A stretch of 64,000 nucleotides of DNA, taken from an uncultured Ruminococcus sp. GTDB taxonomy: Bacteria; Bacillota; Clostridia; Oscillospirales; Ruminococcaceae. Below the pieces are notes generated by a model, which worked only from the letters and a program-made list of their open reading frames with translations, ran no database searches and was not told where the DNA came from. The stretch lies in assembly GCA_900318825.1 (NCBI GenBank), contig ONMB01000011.1:1-64000 (forward strand), read 5' to 3'. Positions 26,718-35,626 of the stretch are shown piece after piece. The position numbers and the translations under genes are program-made. Position 1 is the first letter of the stretch. Each line of letters begins with the position of its first letter.

Positions 26718-27647
26718 ATGAGCAATAAGAATAGTCAGAGCAATGAGAAATTCCGCTCCAAGATAGGCGGACAGGCTCTTATTGAAGGCATCATGATGCT
26801 TGGTCCGAACACCGGCGCTATGGCTTGCAGGCTCCCCGACGGCACCATAGACCTCGAAACATGGGAAGAACGCAACGGCAAGAATGCTCCGTGGTACAAG
26901 AAAGTACCGCTCGTGCGCGGCTGTACCAGCTTCGTCACATCGCTCACAAAGGGCTACAAGTATATGATGAAGTCCGCGGAAAAGCAGCTCACCGAGGAGG
27001 AAAAGGACGAAGAGGAAAACACTCCGGCGATATTCAACATTATGATGTATATAGGTATGATAGTCGGCATAGTTATGGCAGTGGGACTGTTCATTTTCCT
27101 GCCGAAGTGGCTGATCGGCTTCGTACCTGCGATAAAAAAGAAGCGCATACTCCGCTCGATAGCAGAGGGACTTGTCAAGATCGCTATATTCGTAGCCTAT
27201 ATGGCTATCGTAAGCCTTATGAAGGACATACGCCGCCAGTATATGTACCACGGCGCTGAACATATGACGATAGCCTGCCACGAAGCGGAGCTCCCGCTGA
27301 CAGTCGAAAACGTCCGCAGACAGTCACGCTTCCACAAGCGCTGCGGAACCAGCTTTATCTTCATCGTTCTCATAGTCGGAATATTCACAATGTGTCTTGT
27401 TCCGTTCACGGTAACGTGGCAGAGAATTGTCGCAAGTCTCTGTCTCCTGCCCGTTGTTGTCGGCATATCCTACGAGTGCATAAGACTTGCCGGAAACCAC
27501 GACAACCTCTTCACAAGGATACTTTCTGCCCCCGGACTGGCTATGCAGCGCATAACCACAAGAGTTCCGGACGACAGCATGATAGAGATAGCAATAGCCG
27601 CCCTCACCCCCTGTATCCCTGAGGATAAGGAGGAGGACAAATGGTAA
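26718..27647 (+). CDS. DUF1385 membrane protein
   Basis: A 309-residue protein. It starts with SKIGGQALIEGIMMLGP, typical of DUF1385, has several hydrophobic segments (about residues 110-140, 155-175, 215-255) and the conserved YHGAEHMTIACHEAE and SRFHKRCGTSF region, whose His and Cys residues could bind metal. Its start at 26718 has AAGGAG upstream; the longer frame from 26679 lacks one. It overlaps prmC, a linkage commonly seen in Firmicutes. The function is not established. Confidence 0.88.
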   Translation: MSNKNSQSNEKFRSKIGGQALIEGIMMLGPNTGAMACRLPDGTIDLETWEERNGKNAPWYKKVPLVRGCTSFVTSLTKGYKYMMKSAEKQLTEEEKDEEENTPAIFNIMMYIGMIVGIVMAVGLFIFLPKWLIGFVPAIKKKRILRSIAEGLVKIAIFVAYMAIVSLMKDIRRQYMYHGAEHMTIACHEAELPLTVENVRRQSRFHKRCGTSFIFIVLIVGIFTMCLVPFTVTWQRIVASLCLLPVVVGISYECIRLAGNHDNLFTRILSAPGLAMQRITTRVPDDSMIEIAIAALTPCIPEDKEEDKW

Positions 27648-28531
27648 GCCGGCGCGTGCTCTACGATGAGTGTACTGCTCGTCTGAGCTCTGCCGGAAAG
27701 GAGTCCGCTGATTTTGACACGCTGTGTATCTTTCAGGATATGCTTCGTGACAAAAACCCCCTGTTCCAGCCGCTCGCAGATGTTCCGGACGAGCTTGCAG
27801 GCAGGATAAGAGGACTCACCGCAGAACGCGCAAAGGGTTATCCGCTCCAGTATCTCCTCGGAAAGTGGGAGTTTTACGGACTGGATTTCTATGTCGGCGA
27901 GGGCGTGCTCATACCGCGTCCCGACACGGAGACTCTCGTAGATCAGGTAATAGACATCTGCCGCGAGAACAAGCTCACAGCACCGGTCATCATCGACCTT
28001 TGCAGCGGCAGCGGCTGTATCGCGGTCGCACTTGAAAAGCACCTTCCGTCAGCGGAGGTCCACGCAGTCGAGATCTCGGAAAAGGCACTCGGCTACCTCA
28101 GAAAAAACAAGGAGCTGAACAGCTCCGGCATATATATCCACGAGGGAGACGTTCTCAGGAACAGCACCGCGGAGGCTCTTCCGCAGGCTGACATAATCGT
28201 CTCCAACCCCCCGTACCTCACAGCTCAGGATATGAAAGAGCTCGAAAAAGAGGTCACCTGCGAACCGGCACTCGCCCTGTTCGGCGGAAATGACGGTCTC
28301 GGCTTCTACCGCGCTATCACGGCGGTCTGGAGAAAGCATATAAAAACAGGCGGCTTCATCGCGTTTGAATTCGGTATGGGACAGCACGGCGACGTGGAGA
28401 ATATCCTCCTCAACGGCGGATTTGACAACGTTGCCTTCAGAAAGGACGGCGCAGGCATCATCAGAACTGCCGCCGCTCAGAAAACCGCTATAATGACACA
28501 GAGACATATCGACAGATCAGCTGTAAAATAG
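27641..28531 (+). CDS. prmC: Peptide chain release factor N5-glutamine methyltransferase
   Basis: A 296-residue SAM methyltransferase with an N-terminal helical release-factor-binding domain, the [12 protein letters not shown] motif, the SAM loop [14 protein letters not shown] and the catalytic NPPY (SNPPYLTAQ). It methylates the GGQ glutamine of RF1/RF2. The ATG overlaps the DUF1385 stop, and AGGAGG lies just upstream. Confidence 0.94.
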   Translation: MVSRRVLYDECTARLSSAGKESADFDTLCIFQDMLRDKNPLFQPLADVPDELAGRIRGLTAERAKGYPLQYLLGKWEFYGLDFYVGEGVLIPRPDTETLVDQVIDICRENKLTAPVIIDLCSGSGCIAVALEKHLPSAEVHAVEISEKALGYLRKNKELNSSGIYIHEGDVLRNSTAEALPQADIIVSNPPYLTAQDMKELEKEVTCEPALALFGGNDGLGFYRAITAVWRKHIKTGGFIAFEFGMGQHGDVENILLNGGFDNVAFRKDGAGIIRTAAAQKTAIMTQRHIDRSAVK

Positions 28532-28563
28532 GCTGGCTAACTATATTAACGGAGGTCAGAACA

Positions 28564-29736
28564 ATGGCTAAAAAGGAACTTGCTAAAAAACCGTCAGTTA
28601 AAAAGCTCGATGACGGCGACGATAAGAAGTCCGCACTCTCGGGCGCTATCAAACTCATAGAAAAGAAGTACGGCGAAGGCTCTATCATGCGTCTCGGCGA
28701 GACAAAGAAGCTCAACGTAGCTGCTATCCCGACCGGTTCAATGACGCTGGATATGGCGCTCGGAATAGGAGGCGTACCGAGAGGACGTATCGTTGAGATC
28801 TACGGACCTGAAAGCTCCGGTAAGACCACAGTCGCGCTCTCTATCATCGCTCAGGCTCAGAAGCAGGGCGGCGAGGTAGCCTTTATCGACGTAGAACACG
28901 CCCTCGATCCTGTGTACGCTCAGGCTCTCGGCGTAAACATCAACGATCTTCTCGTTTCACAGCCGGACAGCGGTGAACAGGCTCTCGAGATCGCAGAAGC
29001 CCTCATACGCTCAGGCGCTATCGACGTTATCGTACTCGACTCGATCGCAGCTATGACTACCCGTGCCGAGATTGACGGCGAAATGGGCGACCTCCATGTA
29101 GGTCAGCTCGCAAGACTTATGTCGCAGGCTATGAGAAAGCTCACAGCAGCTATCTCAAAGTCAAACTGCGTCGCTATCTTCATCAACCAGATCCGTGAGA
29201 AGATCGGCGTTATGTACGGAAATCCCGAAACTACCCCCGGCGGAAGAGCGCTCAAGTTCTATGCTTCGGTCCGCATTGAAGTGAGAAAGGGCGAGGCTAT
29301 CAAGTCCGGAAACCAGATAATCGGCGCGTCCACAAGATGCAAGGTCGTAAAGAACAAGGTCGCACCGCCTTTCAAGGAGTGTCAGTTTGACCTTATGTAC
29401 GGTACCGGTATATCGCGTACCGGCGAAGTTCTCGACCTCGCAGTAGACCTCGACATCATCAAGAAGGGCGGCTCGTGGTTCAGCTACAAGGACCAGAAGC
29501 TCGGTCAGGGACGCGACAACGTAAAGGAGATACTCAAATCCGACGAAGCTCTCATGAAGGAGATCGAGGAGCAGATCCTCGCCCGCAGAGACGAGCTCGA
29601 GGAAAAGCAGGCTCCGGCAAAGGCAAAGAAGACTGCAGCCCCTGCTGAAACTGCCGCTCCGGCAGCCTCTGAGGATCCCGACGATATCCTCGCAGATATC
29701 GAGGAGGATTTTGAGGAATTCACTCCTGCCGAATAA
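28564..29736 (+). CDS. recA: Recombinase RecA
   Basis: A 390-residue strand-exchange ATPase. It has Walker [10 protein letters not shown], Walker [11 protein letters not shown], the L2 loop [21 protein letters not shown] and a C-terminal acidic tail preceded by an Ala/Pro/Lys-rich linker (about residues 345-390), longer than in many homologues. An N-terminal Lys-rich extension (residues 2-20) is also present. GGAGG precedes the ATG. The stop overlaps the recX start by one base. Confidence 0.98.
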   Translation: MAKKELAKKPSVKKLDDGDDKKSALSGAIKLIEKKYGEGSIMRLGETKKLNVAAIPTGSMTLDMALGIGGVPRGRIVEIYGPESSGKTTVALSIIAQAQKQGGEVAFIDVEHALDPVYAQALGVNINDLLVSQPDSGEQALEIAEALIRSGAIDVIVLDSIAAMTTRAEIDGEMGDLHVGQLARLMSQAMRKLTAAISKSNCVAIFINQIREKIGVMYGNPETTPGGRALKFYASVRIEVRKGEAIKSGNQIIGASTRCKVVKNKVAPPFKECQFDLMYGTGISRTGEVLDLAVDLDIIKKGGSWFSYKDQKLGQGRDNVKEILKSDEALMKEIEEQILARRDELEEKQAPAKAKKTAAPAETAAPAASEDPDDILADIEEDFEEFTPAE

Positions 29737-30368
29737 TGAAGATACTCTCCGTAAAGCCGCAGAAACCGCCGCTGTACCGCCTCTGCCTCGACAACGGCAA
29801 AGCCGTTCTGCTCGACGCCTCGATAGTGTGGGACTTTGACCTCAGAGAGGGGACTGAGCTCAGTGAGGCGCGGTTCAGGGAAATAATACGCGCAGCAGTT
29901 TCGCTGAAGGTGTATAACTTCGCGGTGAAAAGGCTGTTTTACAGGGACTATTCCGCAGCGGAAATGCTCGACAAGCTCTCGGAGGAATTCCGCAGCAAGG
30001 ATATATGCCGGCAGGTAGTCGAAAGACTCACCGCCGAGGGCAGCATAAACGACGAACGCTATGCCGACAGGATCGCCTACAAGTGCATCGCCGTAAAAAA
30101 ATACGGCAGACAGCGCGTCCTGAGGGAACTGAAAAGCCGCGGTATCAGCAGATTTACCGCTGAGGACTCCGTGAGCCGCTATGAGGAAAAATTCCCGGAA
30201 AATATCCTGTATCTTCTCACAACAAAATACTTCCGTATCCTGACAGACAAAAGGGATATGAAAGCCGTAAACAGAGTAAAAAGCTCGCTCGCACGGTACG
30301 GCTACGGCTTTGCTGAGATAAACCGTGCGATAAATGAATACTTCACAGATCAACTGGAGGAACAATAA
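29736..30368 (+). CDS. recX: Regulatory protein RecX
   Basis: A 210-residue helical protein made of three-helix repeats typical of RecX (for example AVKRLFYRDYSAAEMLDKL and DERYADRIAYKCIAVKKYGRQRVLRELKSRGI). RecX binds RecA filaments and limits their activity. It overlaps recA and rimO by one base at each end (TAATG), so the three are translationally linked. Confidence 0.92.
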   Translation: MKILSVKPQKPPLYRLCLDNGKAVLLDASIVWDFDLREGTELSEARFREIIRAAVSLKVYNFAVKRLFYRDYSAAEMLDKLSEEFRSKDICRQVVERLTAEGSINDERYADRIAYKCIAVKKYGRQRVLRELKSRGISRFTAEDSVSRYEEKFPENILYLLTTKYFRILTDKRDMKAVNRVKSSLARYGYGFAEINRAINEYFTDQLEEQ

Positions 30369-31696
30369 TGCCTATCAAGGTCGGAATGGTATCGCTCGGC
30401 TGTTCAAAAAATCTCGTGGACTCTGAGCGTATGCTGTATAAACTGAAATCCCACGGCTACAAGCTGGTGACCGAACCCGGTCTGGCTGACGTGGCAGTAG
30501 TCAACACCTGCGGCTTCATAAAGTCAGCAAAGGAGGAAGCTATCGAGACTATCCTCGAGCTCGCCAAGCTCAAAGCGGAGGGTACTCTCAAAAAAATAGT
30601 GATAACCGGATGTCTCACCGAAAGATACAAGGAGGAAGCCGCCGAGCTCTTCCCGGAAGCTGACGCAGTCATCGGCATAGGCAACAACAAGGATATAATC
30701 GACGTTCTCGACCATGTTCTTGCCGGCGAGAGATATATAAACTTTGCTCCCAAACTCGAAGCAGAGCTTGACGGCGAGCGTATCATCTCAACTCTGCCCT
30801 TTTTCTCATATCTCAAGGTCGCAGAGGGCTGCTCGAACTGCTGTACCTACTGTGCAATACCGCAGATAAGAGGAAAATTCCGCAGCGTTCCCATGGACAA
30901 GGTGCTTGAAGAAGCACGGGAACTCGCTGAAAACGGCGTTACCGAGCTCGTTGTCATCGCACAGGACACCTCCCGTTATGGCGAGGACCTCTACGGCGAG
31001 TCAAAGCTGCCGGAACTCCTGCGCGAACTCTGCAAGATAGACGGTCTGCGCTGGATAAGAACGCTCTACTGCTACCCCGAACGCATTACAGATGAGCTCC
31101 TCGAAACTATCGCCTGTGAGGAAAAGCTCGTGAAATATCTCGAAATACCGGTGCAGCACTGCAACGGCGATATCCTCAGCCGCATGAACCGCTGGGGCGA
31201 TACCGGAAAGCTCGAAGCGCTGTTCAGCCATATCCGAGAAAAGATACCGGGAGTCATACTCCGCACCACGCTCATAACAGGCTTCCCCGGCGAGACCGAG
31301 GAGCAGTTCAATGAGCTGGCTGAATTCGTGCAGAAGGTCCGCTTCGACAGACTCGGCTGCTTCCCGTATTCACGCGAGGAGGGTACGAAATCTGCTGAAT
31401 TCCCCGATCAGATAGACGAGGATACCGCTGCTCACCGTGCCGACATCATCATGGAACAGCAGATGCTCATAAGCGCTGAGAAGAACGAAAAGCTCCTCGG
31501 CTCGGAATTCACAGCCGTTACGGAAGGCTTTGACAGATTTGGCGAATGCTGGTTCGGAAGAACTCCGAGCGATGCTCCTGACATCGACGGAAAGGTATTC
31601 TTCACATCGCCGAGAAAACTCAGCATCGGCGAATTCGTAAAAATAAGGATCACAGACACTTTGGACTATGATCTTATCGGAGAGGTGATCGAATAA
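30368..31696 (+). CDS. rimO: Ribosomal protein S12 methylthiotransferase RimO
   Basis: A 442-residue radical SAM methylthiotransferase. The N-terminal MTTase domain has SLGCSKNLVDSE and VVNTCGFI, and the third cluster cysteine in ITGCLTERY. The radical SAM motif is CSNCCTYCAIPQIRG (CX3CX2C), and a C-terminal TRAM domain starts around residue 375. SLGCSKN and the NTCGFI wording favour RimO over MiaB. It modifies Asp in ribosomal protein S12. Confidence 0.94.
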   Translation: MPIKVGMVSLGCSKNLVDSERMLYKLKSHGYKLVTEPGLADVAVVNTCGFIKSAKEEAIETILELAKLKAEGTLKKIVITGCLTERYKEEAAELFPEADAVIGIGNNKDIIDVLDHVLAGERYINFAPKLEAELDGERIISTLPFFSYLKVAEGCSNCCTYCAIPQIRGKFRSVPMDKVLEEARELAENGVTELVVIAQDTSRYGEDLYGESKLPELLRELCKIDGLRWIRTLYCYPERITDELLETIACEEKLVKYLEIPVQHCNGDILSRMNRWGDTGKLEALFSHIREKIPGVILRTTLITGFPGETEEQFNELAEFVQKVRFDRLGCFPYSREEGTKSAEFPDQIDEDTAAHRADIIMEQQMLISAEKNEKLLGSEFTAVTEGFDRFGECWFGRTPSDAPDIDGKVFFTSPRKLSIGEFVKIRITDTLDYDLIGEVIE

Positions 31697-32280
31697 TGAA
31701 TCTTCCAAATAAACTTACTCTTCTCAGAGTCCTGCTGATACCGTTTTTCCTGCTGTTTATGTATATAGACACACCTTTCCACTATCTCACGGCTCTGGTA
31801 ATATTCGCAGCGGCTTCGATAACCGACGCTCTCGACGGAAAGATCGCCCGTAAGCGCGGTCTCGTCACAAACTTCGGCAAATTCCTCGATCCGCTCGCAG
31901 ACAAGATACTCGTTATCGCCGCACTCACGGTATTCGTGGAAATGGACGACATAAGAATGGGAGCTATCCCCCTCATCATCATAAGTGCACGAGAATTCAT
32001 GGTGTCCGGACTCAGACTCCTCGCCGCTGACAGCGGTATCGTAGTTGCAGCCGGCATATGGGGCAAGCTCAAGACTGCCTTCACCATGGTAACGATAGTC
32101 GGCATACTCTTCTGGCTCAGTCTTTGCTACGACTTCTCTTTCGGCATACCGAGCAGCGTTACCGATCCGATAGACGAAATAGTGATACCCGTCCTTATAT
32201 GGATCTCGACCGCACTGACCGTCGTTTCAGGTGCGATATACCTCAAAGGCTACTGGAACCTCATCGACTCTGACAAGTAA
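31696..32280 (+). CDS. pgsA: CDP-diacylglycerol-glycerol-3-phosphate 3-phosphatidyltransferase
   Basis: A 194-residue integral membrane enzyme with the CDP-alcohol phosphotransferase signature DALDGKIARKRGLVTNFGKF followed by LDPLADK (about residues 37-63). Several hydrophobic helices are visible. It makes phosphatidylglycerol phosphate from CDP-diacylglycerol. The ATG overlaps the rimO stop (TAATG). Confidence 0.93.
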   Translation: MNLPNKLTLLRVLLIPFFLLFMYIDTPFHYLTALVIFAAASITDALDGKIARKRGLVTNFGKFLDPLADKILVIAALTVFVEMDDIRMGAIPLIIISAREFMVSGLRLLAADSGIVVAAGIWGKLKTAFTMVTIVGILFWLSLCYDFSFGIPSSVTDPIDEIVIPVLIWISTALTVVSGAIYLKGYWNLIDSDK

Positions 32281-32291
32281 AGGAGATAATT

Positions 32292-32675
32292 ATGAAACAT
32301 TGTGCCGGTCAGATAAGATACCTTATCGCAATAAAGGAGCTTTCCGACATAGATGAATACGTCCGCTGCGTGAACATATCACGTCATCTGGGAGTATCAC
32401 GCCCGAGCGTCAGCAAGATGCTGCGCTGTCTCTCAAACTGCGGTCTCGTGTATGAGGACTTCGGCAACAGCGTCGTTCTCACTCCACAGGGCAAGGAGGC
32501 TGTCAACGAGATATTCTCGACCTTCAACGAGGTCTATACGTTCTTCCACAGCTTTTTAAAGCTGCCGCACGAAGAGGCTCACGATCAGGCAATAAAATTC
32601 GTTATGGAATTCCCGCAGGATACCTGCCAGCGCCTGAAGGTCATCGTAAGAAGAACTATGAAGAAAAAAGCATAA
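32292..32675 (+). CDS. DtxR/MntR-like winged-helix regulator (short)
   Basis: A 127-residue protein with an N-terminal winged helix: NISRHLGVSRPSVSKMLRCLSNCGLVYEDFGNSVVLTPQGKEA matches the DNA-binding domain of DtxR/MntR metal regulators. The usual metal-binding and dimerisation helices are only partly recognisable (for example FFHSFLKL and HEEAHDQAIKFV), so metal dependence is uncertain. AAAGGAG precedes the ATG and a terminator follows directly. It lies after pgsA by 11 bases. Confidence 0.75.
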   Translation: MKHCAGQIRYLIAIKELSDIDEYVRCVNISRHLGVSRPSVSKMLRCLSNCGLVYEDFGNSVVLTPQGKEAVNEIFSTFNEVYTFFHSFLKLPHEEAHDQAIKFVMEFPQDTCQRLKVIVRRTMKKKA

Positions 32676-32680
32676 CGAAA

Positions 32681-32704
32681 CGGGCGGTCTTTCCGCCCGT
32701 TTTT
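32681..32704 (+). terminator. Terminator after the DtxR-like gene
   Basis: CGGGCGG (32681-32687) pairs with CCGCCCG (32693-32699) and is followed by five T residues; it closes the prmC-recA-recX-rimO-pgsA run. Confidence 0.9.
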
Positions 32705-32750
32705 GTTTCCGGTAATGCAAAGGCAGACTGCCGGTTGACAAAAAAACATA

Positions 32751-32780
32751 TTGACAATCATTGCCGTAATCGTATATAAT
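32751..32780 (+). promoter_or_regulatory. Promoter of the GH43-dockerin gene
   Basis: TTGACA (32751-32756), 18 bases, TATAAT (32775-32780). A second TTGACA lies 16 bases further upstream (32735-32740). The GH43 gene is thus a single-gene unit with a strong core promoter. Confidence 0.8.
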
Positions 32781-32821
32781 GAACTTGTAATACCTGTATA
32801 AACCGCGAAAGGAGTTATACT

Positions 32822-35596
32822 ATGAGAAAAGGCATTCTGAAAAAAACTGCGGCTGCATTTATAACTGCTGCAATGCTGCTCACACCGTCAGGGCTTCCGA
32901 CCAAAAAAACTGCGACCGCTGATGCAGCTTCCGCAAGATCAAGAGTTTCAGTCCACGATCCTTCTGTCGTGAAGAACGGCAATACATATTATGTTTTCGG
33001 TTCCCACATCGAAGCCGCTAAAACTACCGATCTCCAGAACTGGGATCGCTTCACCAACGGCTACACCACCCCGAACAACGTAGAATTCGGCGATCTCTCC
33101 AAAAACCTCAAAAAAGCCTTCGACTGGGCTGGAGAGGACCTCGGTGACTGCGTTGGCGGCTTTGCGGTCTGGGCACCGGACGTCGTATGGGACAAGGACT
33201 ATATCAATGCCGACGGTACAAAGGGAGCTTACCTGATGTACTTCTGCACCTCATCAACGTGGAACACCTCCGTCATTGCATTTGCGACCGCAAAGGACAT
33301 CGAAGGTCCCTACATCTTTGCGGATACGCTGGTATACTCCGGCTTCACCCAGAACGACAGCTACGCAAAGAGTACCACAAAAAATGTCAACCGCAAGTAC
33401 ACCTCGACCAATATCGACGAGCTGATAGCTTCCGGTGAAATCACCTTCAACAATGACTGGTTCGCAAGCTCCGCCTACAACTACCGCGCGTACCCAAACG
33501 CCATTGATCCGACTATATACTATGACAAAAACGGCGATATGTATATGGTATACGGCTCATGGTCGGGCGGCATCTTCACACTCAAAATGGATCCCGCTAC
33601 CGGCAAGTGCATACACCCCAAATCCGGCAAGACCGAGGACGGCAGACTCGTTGACAGCTACTTCGGAACAAAGCTCTCCGGCGGCTATCACAAGTCCGGC
33701 GAAGGACCTTTCATTGAGTATAACGCTGACACGGACTATTACTATCTCTGGGAGACCTACGGCGGTCTCACCTCGGAGGGCGGCTACAATATGCGCGTAT
33801 TCCGCTCAAAGAGCCCGACAGGTCCGTTCACCGATCCCGCCGGAAGATCCGGCATCATGACTTCAAGCTCCAACCTCGACAGCACAGGTCTCAAGGTCAT
33901 GGGCAACTATAAGTTCAGCTCGCTCGACAAGGCTTATATGGCTTGCGGACACAACTCCGTCCTCCGTGACGATAACGGTAAGTGGTACATCTTCTATCAC
34001 TCGCGTTTTGATGACGGCACTGAGTACCACGAAGTAAGGGTACACCAGATGTTCTTCAACGAAGACGACTGGCCGGTCGTTGTACCGTTCGAGTACAGCG
34101 GCGACAGATCTTCAGAGTCCGGCTACTTTGACAGCTCACTGACCGGCGACTACGAGTTCATAAACCATGGCAATTCGACTGACGGCAAGATAATAAGCTC
34201 ACAGAAGATAACGCTCAACGCTGACCACACTATCTCCGGCGACGTTACCGGAACATGGTCTCAGGACACAAGCAGTGCCGACGCCGTTTTCACGATAGGC
34301 AAGCAGAAGTATTCCGGAAAATTTCAGGCTGCTCAGAATGAAAAGGGCGTCAAGGTGATGACGTTTACCGCTGTCGGAAACAACAACCAGTCCATATGGG
34401 GAGCTCAGAACACTGCCTATACCGGAAATGAGGACAGCGATATATCCGACTATTCTGACAGCGACTCAAAATCTGTCATAGCACCGGATACAGTCATGCA
34501 GCCGAGCGCAGATGTCCATCTGAGCGGCACCGATCTCGTGAGCGGCATCCCCTACTATATCACCAACGTAAACAGCGGTCTCGCGATAGACCTCCCCAGC
34601 GGCAAGCTCGATGAAAACACCAATATCCAGCAATGGGACTTCAATATGCTGTGGGCACAGCAGTGGAGGATAGTATCGGTCGACGATGAGTGGTGCAGGA
34701 TCGTTTCAATGGGCGACGAGAGCAAGTGCATATCAGTTGCGGAGGACTCCGCTACTGACGGCGTGAACGTCGAACTCCGCACCTATACCGGTGCAGACAG
34801 CCAGCTCTTCAAGATAGTGAAATGCGGCAGAAAGTACGGCATCGTCTCAAAATGCTCCGGCGGCAAGGGCGCACTTGACGTATTTGAGTGGTCAAAGGAA
34901 AACGGCGGCAACATCAACCAGTACGCATACCACGAATACGAATGCCAGCTCTGGAACATAATCCCCGTACACCCGACTCTCGTACCCGGACTCTACACCA
35001 TAAGGAACCTCAACAGCGGTCTTTACGTCGGAACGAACAAGCTGGACAGTCTCGTCCAGACAGACAAGCCCGAAAAATGGCGCATTATGTACAGCGGCAG
35101 CGGCAAGCTCTTGATCTCCAAGGATATGAAAATACCCCCGTTTGTCCCGATACACGTTCTCGTTGATGGCGGCAGTACAGAAAACGGAGCTGATGTCGTT
35201 TTCGCAAGCGCAGATAATTCAGCTGCCGACAATTTCAGTATCATCAACAACAAGGACGGCACTTACTCGATACTCACAGAAATCTCTGACTTGAGGTCGT
35301 GCCTTGACGTTGCCGACAGCAGCAAGGAGGTCGGCGCTAATATCCGCCAGTGGAAATTCAACGGCGGTTTAAATCAGAAGTTCATTATCGAACCGGCAGA
35401 CAAGACCGAAAAAGTCCAGCCCGGCGATGTTGACGCTGACGGTTATGTCGATATGGCTGACCTCATAGTACTCCAGAGGTACCTCCTCGGCAGAAAGGTG
35501 TATATCCCCAAGAACGGCGGTATCGACGTCAACGAGGACGGCAGGATCAACGTTTTCGACAGCATTCTCCTCAGACGCATAATAATAAACGGCTGA
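32822..35596 (+). CDS. Secreted GH43 arabinanase/xylosidase with ricin-like CBM and dockerin
   Basis: A 924-residue modular enzyme. A signal peptide (about 1-36) is followed by a GH43 five-blade propeller with a catalytic Asp in VHDPSVVKNG (Asp46) and further acidic residues in AIDPTIYYDKNGDMY and SGEGPFIEYN. A lamin-like/Ser-Asp linker near 545 precedes two ricin-type beta-trefoil (CBM13-like) regions from about 574 (YYITNVNSGLAIDL) and about 720 (YTIRNLNSGLYV). The C-terminal type I dockerin (about 866-924) has two Ca-binding repeats, DVDADGYVDMADLIVLQRYLL and DVNEDGRINVFDSILLRR. GH43 members with this layout often cleave arabinan, but substrate is not certain. The dockerin implies attachment to a cohesin scaffold outside the window. 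Confidence 0.9.
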   Translation: MRKGILKKTAAAFITAAMLLTPSGLPTKKTATADAASARSRVSVHDPSVVKNGNTYYVFGSHIEAAKTTDLQNWDRFTNGYTTPNNVEFGDLSKNLKKAFDWAGEDLGDCVGGFAVWAPDVVWDKDYINADGTKGAYLMYFCTSSTWNTSVIAFATAKDIEGPYIFADTLVYSGFTQNDSYAKSTTKNVNRKYTSTNIDELIASGEITFNNDWFASSAYNYRAYPNAIDPTIYYDKNGDMYMVYGSWSGGIFTLKMDPATGKCIHPKSGKTEDGRLVDSYFGTKLSGGYHKSGEGPFIEYNADTDYYYLWETYGGLTSEGGYNMRVFRSKSPTGPFTDPAGRSGIMTSSSNLDSTGLKVMGNYKFSSLDKAYMACGHNSVLRDDNGKWYIFYHSRFDDGTEYHEVRVHQMFFNEDDWPVVVPFEYSGDRSSESGYFDSSLTGDYEFINHGNSTDGKIISSQKITLNADHTISGDVTGTWSQDTSSADAVFTIGKQKYSGKFQAAQNEKGVKVMTFTAVGNNNQSIWGAQNTAYTGNEDSDISDYSDSDSKSVIAPDTVMQPSADVHLSGTDLVSGIPYYITNVNSGLAIDLPSGKLDENTNIQQWDFNMLWAQQWRIVSVDDEWCRIVSMGDESKCISVAEDSATDGVNVELRTYTGADSQLFKIVKCGRKYGIVSKCSGGKGALDVFEWSKENGGNINQYAYHEYECQLWNIIPVHPTLVPGLYTIRNLNSGLYVGTNKLDSLVQTDKPEKWRIMYSGSGKLLISKDMKIPPFVPIHVLVDGGSTENGADVVFASADNSAADNFSIINNKDGTYSILTEISDLRSCLDVADSSKEVGANIRQWKFNGGLNQKFIIEPADKTEKVQPGDVDADGYVDMADLIVLQRYLLGRKVYIPKNGGIDVNEDGRINVFDSILLRRIIING

Positions 35597-35600
35597 ATTA

Positions 35601-35626
35601 AAGGGACTCCAACGAGTCCCTTTTTT
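35601..35626 (+). terminator. Terminator between GH43 and feoB
   Basis: A 9-bp stem (35601-35609 with 35614-35622) is followed by a T run to 35626. It lies between convergent genes. Confidence 0.85.
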
